A DNA stretch of 21,749 bases from a virus, in IMG/VR virus record IMGVR_UViG_3300033149_001243, positions 1 to 21,749 of that record; one strand, written 5' to 3'. A model generated the notes under the pieces. It was not told the DNA's origin. It saw only the letters and a program-made list of their open reading frames with translations, and made no database searches. Both the position numbers and the translations under genes were made by a program. This document shows, one piece after another, positions 1-7,100 of the stretch (position 1 is its first letter; each line of letters opens with the position of its first letter).

Positions 1-239
1 TTTCTTTTTTTATACCTATTGTTTGATATCACCCAAGTTATCCAAGCTACTTTAGAATTGGTATTATATAAAAAAGCTGCGCACACAGGCGTAGTGTCGT
101 CATATACTATGGCTCCCCCCTCCCCATCTTGCGGTAAAAAATCTCTCTCCGGAGGCATTTCCCATCCCCAATCTTTCCACCATCCAACAAGTGTATTATC
201 ATAATCCTCGTATGATAACGGTCTAATAGTTAATTTCAT
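1..239 (-). CDS. GNAT-like N-acetyltransferase, partial (3' end outside window)
   Basis: I translated this directly from the minus strand. It opens with ATG at 239-237 and stays open for 79 codons to the left edge, so the C-terminus is missing. The N-terminus reads MKLTIRPLSYEDYD, a first strand and helix typical of GNAT acetyltransferases. It is followed by a Trp-rich stretch (GWWKDWGW, residues about 19-26) and two further beta strands (AIVYDDTTPVCAAFLY and KVAWITWVIS). The acetyl-CoA loop (Q/R-x-x-G-x-G/A) should lie beyond the edge and cannot be checked. Small GNAT-like proteins of this type are common in aquatic phages, and their substrate is not known. It follows the tail gene at 259-1050 by 19 bases but has its own near-perfect promoter element (245-252), which suggests expression separate from the structural operon. 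Family call fairly confident; role unknown. Confidence 0.72.
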   Translation of the reverse strand, partial: MKLTIRPLSYEDYDNTLVGWWKDWGWEMPPERDFLPQDGEGGAIVYDDTTPVCAAFLYNTNSKVAWITWVISNNRYKKR

Positions 240-244
240 TACTA

Positions 245-252
245 CAAAGATA
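245..252 (-). promoter_or_regulatory. Bacteroidetes-type -7 promoter element (TATCTTTG)
   Basis: On the minus strand the sequence is TATCTTTG, five bases (TAGTA), then the ATG of the GNAT-like gene. This matches the Bacteroidetes -7 consensus TAnnTTTG. A TG dinucleotide lies 21 bases upstream at the expected -33 position, inside the end of the preceding gene. Initiation a few bases after the element would give an mRNA with almost no leader. Confidence 0.65.
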
Positions 253-258
253 ACAAAA

Positions 259-1050
259 TTAAGGAAAACTTTTCATATAATCAGACTTCACAGCAAACAA
301 CTCTTCTATACCACCCGAGGCATTTGTAAGAGTAAATTCTAAATAATGACCTAGTAATCCATGTGATTCTGCAGTAATTGATTTAGCGTAATAGCTAAAC
401 AATCCCGGTGCAGGCACAGGAGGAGCAGGTATTAGTGTTGCATAATAGTCAACAACAATAGTATTGGTTACAAAATTAATATCTGTTATAAGTCCTGATA
501 TTTGGTTAGTCACATAGAAGGCATCACCTACACTTAACATAGGTGGTAAGTCAATAAGATAAGTTACCACATAACAGTTAGGACAAATTGCAGGGTCAGG
601 GGTAGATGTATCAATGTTACCAATACCACCCATAGACCGTTGCTTATATTGTTCACTACCTGCATCAGTACCCGGGTTAGCTCCCGTAGTTCTTATATAA
701 CTAAAGAAGTCTCCCTCTTTCTTTTCAAAATCTGTAGTGCTAATCTCACCTACATTAGGCAGATCTGTGGTCATCGCCACACTCCATGCCCCTGTCGAAT
801 TTAACTCTAAAGTTTTAAATAGTTTATTGCTCAGTGGTCTTTCATTAATAACACTTGTTATAATAGACGTTCCCGATATACCATAAAAATTATTTCTAGG
901 AACAGATGTACTATTATGTCGCCATAGCGATCCTCCACTAAAAGAATAAAAATAGTTATTCATTCCTACCATCATCTCAGGTTTATAAGTATAGAAAGAA
1001 GGCCACCCTTTTGAGTTTTCGCTAAATGATAATGTATAATATGTTGCCAT
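259..1050 (-). CDS. Conserved tail protein resembling the C-terminal part of crAss-like muzzle proteins
   Basis: 263 residues with no signal peptide or membrane segment. The N-terminus (TLSFSENSKGW, Met-Ile/Val-Gly-Met-Asn-Asn at about 27-32, then SLWRHNS and PRNNFYG at 41-57) and the ending (ELFAVKSDYMKSFP) are patterns I recall from the distal part of crAss-like tail stabilisation/muzzle proteins. There they follow a DPYxNEYVLSL-like motif. Here the DPYMNEYVVSL motif lies in the 1964-residue protein (4190-10084), and this segment is a separate gene two positions downstream. Residues about 161-224 look like an inserted small beta domain also seen in other virion proteins of this window. The ATG at 1050 is preceded by an A-rich, Shine-Dalgarno-free stretch with TATTAAA 9 bases upstream. 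Role inferred: structural tail component partnering the muzzle. The homology is from memory and not searched. Confidence 0.6.
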   Translation of the reverse strand: MATYYTLSFSENSKGWPSFYTYKPEMMVGMNNYFYSFSGGSLWRHNSTSVPRNNFYGISGTSIITSVINERPLSNKLFKTLELNSTGAWSVAMTTDLPNVGEISTTDFEKKEGDFFSYIRTTGANPGTDAGSEQYKQRSMGGIGNIDTSTPDPAICPNCYVVTYLIDLPPMLSVGDAFYVTNQISGLITDINFVTNTIVVDYYATLIPAPPVPAPGLFSYYAKSITAESHGLLGHYLEFTLTNASGGIEELFAVKSDYMKSFP

Positions 1051-1059
1051 AGTTTTTTA

Positions 1060-1066
1060 TTTAATA
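1060..1066 (-). promoter_or_regulatory. TATTAAA box upstream of start codon
   Basis: On the minus strand TATTAAA lies 9 bases before the ATG at 1050. The same heptamer sits 10 bases before two other starts in this window (4183-4189 and 14994-15000). No Shine-Dalgarno sequence is present, so this may be an A/T-rich initiation signal or a variant promoter element. Confidence 0.3.
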
Positions 1067-1070
1067 TTAA

Positions 1071-4000
1071 TTAACACGCCACTAGTTCTGAACAGTCTTT
1101 AATACAGGTTACAATTCCAAACTCATCTACATACATCCACATAGGAGTAAGGGTAATAGGCATAGTGTAATAATAATACCCCGGATCTAATTGAGTTGCT
1201 GCACTATCATCTTTAAATACCATGTCATTTAAGTAGGGAATATCACCGTCTAATGTTCCTGCATTAGAGCACGTATTTGTACCTCCCGCAACACCCGGAA
1301 CACAAGGAGCGGATGTTGTAAGCCCATCATCGTTGTCACCACCAAAAGCATTATGAGCAATATAACAAGGTTCACCGGGGTTAGTTGCAGGTGGACCGCT
1401 CGCACACATACTAGATATAGAGTTTGCATCTGCGCCATTTAATGTGCTCGCTTTATAAACAAGAAGGTTAGCTATTTGAGGTAAAAGTTGTGGGCATTCT
1501 ACTTTAGCAGTAAATTCAGTGTTAGAAGTAATACTTGTAACTTCCAAGTTTAGTCTTTGCTCAACAGCATCGGCTTTATTTATAACACACATTACCCACC
1601 CCGGAGAATCATACAGATCATTAACATTATCTGTTCCGTATAATTGAACTTGTGGAGTAGAAATTCCTATTTGATGATATATTGATGTTTGTATATAAAG
1701 CCCACCACTACCATCATAAAGCCATATTGGATAAGTACAAGTCTGATTACATGCTGTGGTAGTAGCAGGGTAAGTCCATAGGTTATAAGCATTATTTCCT
1801 GTTCCACCCATCCAAATCTCTATTGGACATAAACCAAATAAATCTTCATCCGGAGCAGCAGGACCCACGTAAGTAAATCCATTGCCGGGTAAATTAATAT
1901 TCCCTAATGGATTATAAATACCATTAGCTATTCCTTCCGGAGCAAATCCAACATCACAAGCCGGAGAAGTGATTACGCCTCCCGCTTCAGCTACACATGG
2001 TATCGCTGACGTAGGGTTATTATTGGTATTCATTCCGCCTATATATACAGGTAGGTCAAATAAAGGAAGTTCAACACCACTATCTGAATAAGGAGAACCA
2101 TATTGATCGTAAGAATTAGGATCTTGACCATATACTGTCGTCTGCCCTAAACTAGAACTGTCACAAGCAGTTGGGTCAAGGTAACATGTTGTTCTTGTGG
2201 GTGTTCCGGGAAGCCCTACTCCTGCCTCATAAATCGTGGTCTCCTCAATATAGACACCGTTTGATCCACTTAAATTATAACCACTACCACCGCTGCTAGC
2301 TCCTGAATTATTATTGTTTATAGTTGACATACTGTTGTATGCATATTGAGTATCGCTAAGATCTCCACTTGCATTTTCAGAACCTCTAATAGAAAAGCTA
2401 TTACTTTTTGTCACTACAGTACCATCAGTATTTAGTAATTTAACAAACAAACCTTTAGGATTTTGTCCTGTAAATACTCTCACAATAACTGCTCCTGTGG
2501 CTACACCTAATGAGGCTTGAAGTCTATATATACCACCACCCGCTATACTACTGTCTGTTTGAATTATGTCACCACAAGCTGCAGGCTCAGGAACATAAGC
2601 CACATTTGTTTGTGTAATAATACCATGAGTTATTTCAAATAGTTTAGGGTCTCCATTAGCATCTATATATCTACACCAATATGGTGTAGAAGGGTTACTG
2701 TTATCCCCATAAAGAGGCTGCTCTCCATTCTCATCTTTAAACACTAAATCCCATCTATTAGGAACACCTTCAGTATATTCAGTTAAAGGTGCATATTGGG
2801 GGAAATTAGGACTTACTCCTTGAGCTCCCGGAACATGAAACACTTCGTTAGACATATCTCCACTTGTAAATGCTTGTAGTTGAGTAGGGTAAGGCTCACT
2901 ACACATATATTGAGGTTGAGCTCCCAAAATAGGATAGGATATTCTGCTTAATTTTTTAGGACAATTAGTATTAATAACAATATCAAGACCATTGTCACTG
3001 ATTGGTAGCCCCGGACTTTCAGCATTACACGCAAGAATTTGCAACTTCATTACCGCTCTCGTCATACTAGGGTCAGACTTTGGTAATACTGCAGTATACC
3101 AACCCCTATACCCCCCTTCAGTATTATAATAATGCGTGTTCTGTGTTAATGTGGATAACTGAACCTGATCTCTACTTACCGTTACTGATGCATCTGCGGG
3201 CCCTGCTACCCATTCATACTGAGGCCCTAAATTTGTTGACCATGTCCATGTTGGTATTCCGCCCGGAGGAGCATGGGTAATAGAAGGGTTAGCAATAAAA
3301 GGTATACTAGGAGCAGGAACTGTCGTGGGGGGTCCTCCCGGACAATCAGGACAGTTAACAGCATCATATTCATAATAATTAGGTTTATTGTTAGGTACTT
3401 GCAACCAAGTGGGTGGAGCAGCACAGTTTGTAGGGGGAAAAGGATTATAATAAATACCACCAAATGATGTAGCCGGCGGGCCTCCTTGAAATCTCCCTGC
3501 TCCTCCTACATATAAAAACTTAGTGTCATCTGTTAAGGGATATCCTGCAAGTCCACCTGAAGGATCTCCACCATAATTAAGTGTTCCATCGGGCTGATAA
3601 GTAAGGCTTCTTTGATATCCTCCATCAGGTGCTCCTAAATATGGGAAGCCATCAGGGGGAGTCGGAGCAACACTAGGCGTGCTTCCTGAAGCAGAGAAGT
3701 TGTTGGTAGATATAGTTATGTTTCCAAACTCATCTTCATTGTCTAATAATAATCCACATCCTGCGCCATATTCATTTCTAAAATATACCCTTACAATAAC
3801 CGCCCCTGTCGTACCTGTGCCTGATCCTAAATCAATAGGAATTTTATATGTTCCGTGAAGATCTGTACCTAGTGGGGCTGTGGGAGGATATGCCGCATCA
3901 ACTTTAATTCTAATTGCCTTACTAGCATCTAAATCATTACAAGGAGTAATACATGTCTCACACTCTATAGGGCCTGCACCAAATGCACTCAATGCCCCAC

Positions 4001-4172
4001 TCAATGTTCCATATTGATTAGGAGCTACTCCCTGTACTGTTAGATACCTAACAATAGCACCATCAGAATAATATCCCTGAGGAGCTACAGTAGTTAAAGC
4101 TATGTCAGTAAAAACACATGTCGCTAAGGACAAGTTAGTTGCATCTAAAAAATATTCGGTTGAAGTAGGCAT
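1071..4172 (-). CDS. Large cysteine-rich repeat protein, probable tail fibre/receptor-facing protein
   Basis: 1033 residues, rich in Gly, Pro, Asn, Tyr and Thr, with 29 cysteines, including clusters CETCITPC (71-78), CPDC (274-277), CNQTC (808-812) and CIKDC (1023-1027). There is no signal peptide or membrane segment. Internal duplications are visible. Residues 104-164 and 542-598 share a module centred on the identical octapeptide TGAVIVRV (122-129 and 559-566) and ending N-x-FSxxGS. A second module resembling VF(T/K)D...YY...(R/Y)...G...C recurs near 19-78, 477-520 and 983-1027. Residues about 857-909 resemble a small beta domain shared with other virion proteins here. The gene follows the muzzle gene by 17 bases and precedes another tail gene, so it is probably co-transcribed and part of the tail. 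Repeated beta modules suggest a fibre, spike or peripheral adhesin. That is inference; I recognise no specific family or enzyme. Confidence 0.5.
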   Translation of the reverse strand: MPTSTEYFLDATNLSLATCVFTDIALTTVAPQGYYSDGAIVRYLTVQGVAPNQYGTLSGALSAFGAGPIECETCITPCNDLDASKAIRIKVDAAYPPTAPLGTDLHGTYKIPIDLGSGTGTTGAVIVRVYFRNEYGAGCGLLLDNEDEFGNITISTNNFSASGSTPSVAPTPPDGFPYLGAPDGGYQRSLTYQPDGTLNYGGDPSGGLAGYPLTDDTKFLYVGGAGRFQGGPPATSFGGIYYNPFPPTNCAAPPTWLQVPNNKPNYYEYDAVNCPDCPGGPPTTVPAPSIPFIANPSITHAPPGGIPTWTWSTNLGPQYEWVAGPADASVTVSRDQVQLSTLTQNTHYYNTEGGYRGWYTAVLPKSDPSMTRAVMKLQILACNAESPGLPISDNGLDIVINTNCPKKLSRISYPILGAQPQYMCSEPYPTQLQAFTSGDMSNEVFHVPGAQGVSPNFPQYAPLTEYTEGVPNRWDLVFKDENGEQPLYGDNSNPSTPYWCRYIDANGDPKLFEITHGIITQTNVAYVPEPAACGDIIQTDSSIAGGGIYRLQASLGVATGAVIVRVFTGQNPKGLFVKLLNTDGTVVTKSNSFSIRGSENASGDLSDTQYAYNSMSTINNNNSGASSGGSGYNLSGSNGVYIEETTIYEAGVGLPGTPTRTTCYLDPTACDSSSLGQTTVYGQDPNSYDQYGSPYSDSGVELPLFDLPVYIGGMNTNNNPTSAIPCVAEAGGVITSPACDVGFAPEGIANGIYNPLGNINLPGNGFTYVGPAAPDEDLFGLCPIEIWMGGTGNNAYNLWTYPATTTACNQTCTYPIWLYDGSGGLYIQTSIYHQIGISTPQVQLYGTDNVNDLYDSPGWVMCVINKADAVEQRLNLEVTSITSNTEFTAKVECPQLLPQIANLLVYKASTLNGADANSISSMCASGPPATNPGEPCYIAHNAFGGDNDDGLTTSAPCVPGVAGGTNTCSNAGTLDGDIPYLNDMVFKDDSAATQLDPGYYYYTMPITLTPMWMYVDEFGIVTCIKDCSELVAC
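2379..2549 (-). repeat. Internal module copy 2 of the 1033-residue protein
   Basis: Residues 542-598: Gly-x-Tyr, LG-x-x-TGAVIVRV, L(L/D)NTDG, then N-x-FSxxGS. It matches residues 104-164 encoded at 3681-3863. The two DNA copies differ at synonymous positions around the shared octapeptide, so the duplication is old and not a recent DNA repeat. Confidence 0.7.
3681..3863 (-). repeat. Internal module copy 1 of the 1033-residue protein
   Basis: Residues 104-164: HGTYKIPIDLG, TGAVIVRV at 122-129, LDNEDEFGN, then NNFSASGS. It is the partner of the module at 2379-2549. Confidence 0.7.
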
Positions 4173-4182
4173 AATCTATTTT

Positions 4183-4189
4183 TTTAATA
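4183..4189 (-). promoter_or_regulatory. TATTAAA box upstream of start codon
   Basis: On the minus strand TATTAAA lies 10 bases before the ATG at 4172, within a Shine-Dalgarno-free A/T stretch. The arrangement matches those before the genes starting at 1050 and 14983. Confidence 0.3.
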
Positions 4190-7100
4190 TTAAGTACATG
4201 TTCCCGGCGTGTATGGCACAGTAGGCGTTCCACAATCTGTACAACCTGCCGCATCACCACAGGATTGTATGGTTATATCCACAATACTATCCACTGTCCA
4301 TTGTGATCCATCTGCATTGAAAGGGAGTGAACCGGGGATAAGGTAAGGATAAACACTTGAACACACTGTTATACAGCTACCTTCTTCCTCAGTAACATAA
4401 GGGGGAAGAGTGACTGTATCTGTCGCCGGTGCAGATCCCGGAGTGATAACTGTAAACGTAAAAGGATATTGAGAAGTTTTAGCTTGTAGTCTATAGCATG
4501 TATAATTTCCTGCTCCACAACTACAGTCACAACACACCTCGTTTAGTATTGTAGAGTCTCCGATTGCTCCCGGATCATGGCATAACCACTCGGATTGTCT
4601 TTCTCTTATGTCAACAATTAAATATAAATGCGGATCACTATTAGGAGCTACAGGAGCAGGCATTTGAAACACTCCTTTATATTTTAGTGCCCCATTCTGT
4701 GCAGGAGTAACCCATTGTTGTCCATCCCAACTAAAGAAGTCGGGACCTAAAGGATTTATAGCAACACTATTAGCTAATAAATCTACCGCATCCTGTCGGT
4801 TGGTTCTGTCATAATCAATATTTGTTCTTAAATACCTAAAGCTATGTTTGTTTACATCAAACACAATATTAAGAGCACTGTTAACATTAGTGAACTGAGT
4901 GTCGTCACCCTGAACAATATAACCCAAGTCTGATAAGTCTAGTATCATTTCCACATAATCACCCACATTAGGAGCTTCTGCCCCCTGAACTAATCCTTGC
5001 CATTGGCTATCGTTCCAACCACCCCCTGCATTAGGTGGATTCAACCAACCATCCGGAATAAATGGGTATTGAGGGAAATTATCATTACCTATCGGAGTCT
5101 GATAAATGTCTTGAACAATATTTCCATTACCTAAAGTGGCAGTATTTTCCCAAGCAGAAAAATACTCTATTAATTGTTGATTAACATTTCCTGCTATCAC
5201 TCCATTTTGAGCCTGCCATTGCCAACTTAACAAAGGATTAACTAAACACACCGCATCCGGTCCATTTGCGGGGTCATAATATGTAGCCGTATTAGAAGCG
5301 GGACAGTTTCTTTGAGAAGTGTACAACACTGTATCTACATTTATAGGGGTTGGAGTAGCACAATTTAAAGTGGCATTCACATCAAATGAACCTGCACCGG
5401 TCATAGTAGTAGGATCAGGAGTTATAATTACGTATGCTTGAGTTGGAACAGGAGTATCTTTAGTCCATGTTACAGTATTAGGAGGAGTGTTGCTAGCTAT
5501 TGGAGTTGCGGGAAACAAGTCATTTCCAATTGGCAATTGAACCTGTATAAACGCCTCACTAACAGCACCGGTATCGGTAGGTGTCATATTAAAAGTCCAT
5601 GAAACATCCCCTACTGATCCCTCGCCATCCTCCGGAAACTCTACCCAAAAAACCATAGGAGCTAAATCTCCGGGCGAAGTAAAGGTAGTAGTTGTTCCAC
5701 ATGCTATTACATCTTGCTCTGTTTCAATATCACTTATTACCACATCACATTCTCCGGGAGTAAAAAATAGAGATCGGTCTGTTAACGATACCACATATTC
5801 ATTCATATAAGGATCAAACCCTCCAAGCTTTTGAGTGTATACATTGATAGATGAGGTTAGCTGTCCGTTAAAGGCATCTCTAAACCAACTCCTCATTCCG
5901 TATTCTGATAACACCTGAAGCTGTTCATTTTGTCCTGAAGAGCCTCTAAGGTTTAATACTGCTCCTCGTTTTTCGTCAATGAAAAATTTATCTAACCCAA
6001 ACTCTACATAGCTCTCAGGGTTGTTGCTAATACCAAATCTTTCTGTTCTAGCTATCTGTGTTCCTAAAACTTCAGGAACAGAAGCTACTGTACCACCACC
6101 TGAAGAGTCACTTAATAAATTCTTTCCTGCTAACACATACGATATCTTATCTTCCTGTAAAACAAGAACATCGGTATCTCTACCGCTAAGTATTTGCACC
6201 TTGCCAAAACTATCTTCTAGCGACTTCCAATTAACAAGACCTAAATTAAACTCATTAGACTTATTAATGTTGGTTTCATTATTAATTATTCCACTATATG
6301 TAATATCAGCATAGCGATGTGCTCTTCTGTAGTCCTCATTAGCAGTTGCTGTTACACGTTGACCTAATAAGAAATACCTTCCTGATAAAGAATCATTTAC
6401 TTTATAGCTTTCCACTCCATTGCCAAATGCAAAACAGTTGAAAAAAGATAAATTAAAAACTCCGGTTGTTCCTGTAAGTGCTGTACCCACTACTTGACTT
6501 ACATCGTTATTAGCCGCAATACCTTGGTGAGAGCCTGTAGCTACATCAATGGGGTAGACATCAGAACCTTCGTACCATAAATCAGGATTCGCAGGCCTTC
6601 CTTCTGTCTCAAATGCGACTACCTCTTCTTGAAAGCTAATGTTAAATGCGCATTCAATTTTATTTAACTCACTAGTTCCACCTCCTGCACGAACTAAAAA
6701 CTGTATCTCGTTATCAGGGTCAGTTCCTCCGGCAGGTGTTTGAGACCACCTTAAAAATATAGTACATGGATTAGAGTCACAATCATACTGTGGAGTAGTC
6801 CATGCCGTTGTAGGGTCTGTTAGGGGAGCAAGGGATGGGTCATAATCGATAGTTACACCTCCACTGCAACCAACAAAAAGCTTCTCTCCTTCATTTACCA
6901 TATCTGTGTGAACATCCATTCCGTTAAAAAAATCGATGATATTATTATAGTCTTGATCTGCTATATATCTTTTATGAAATCTCCACTCTACTTGACTATC
7001 TGTTCCTGAACCCACAACCGTATATCCTAGGGCTCCTTTTTTAAACCATCTTAATCCAATGGTGATATTAGTACCTTGAGGTATAGACATAGGTGTATAG

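Noticed and set aside
5060-5545. Two copies of a PIGND-x-FP peptide in the muzzle protein
   Set aside because: Only eight residues, with no similarity around them and no matching DNA; not a demonstrable repeat.
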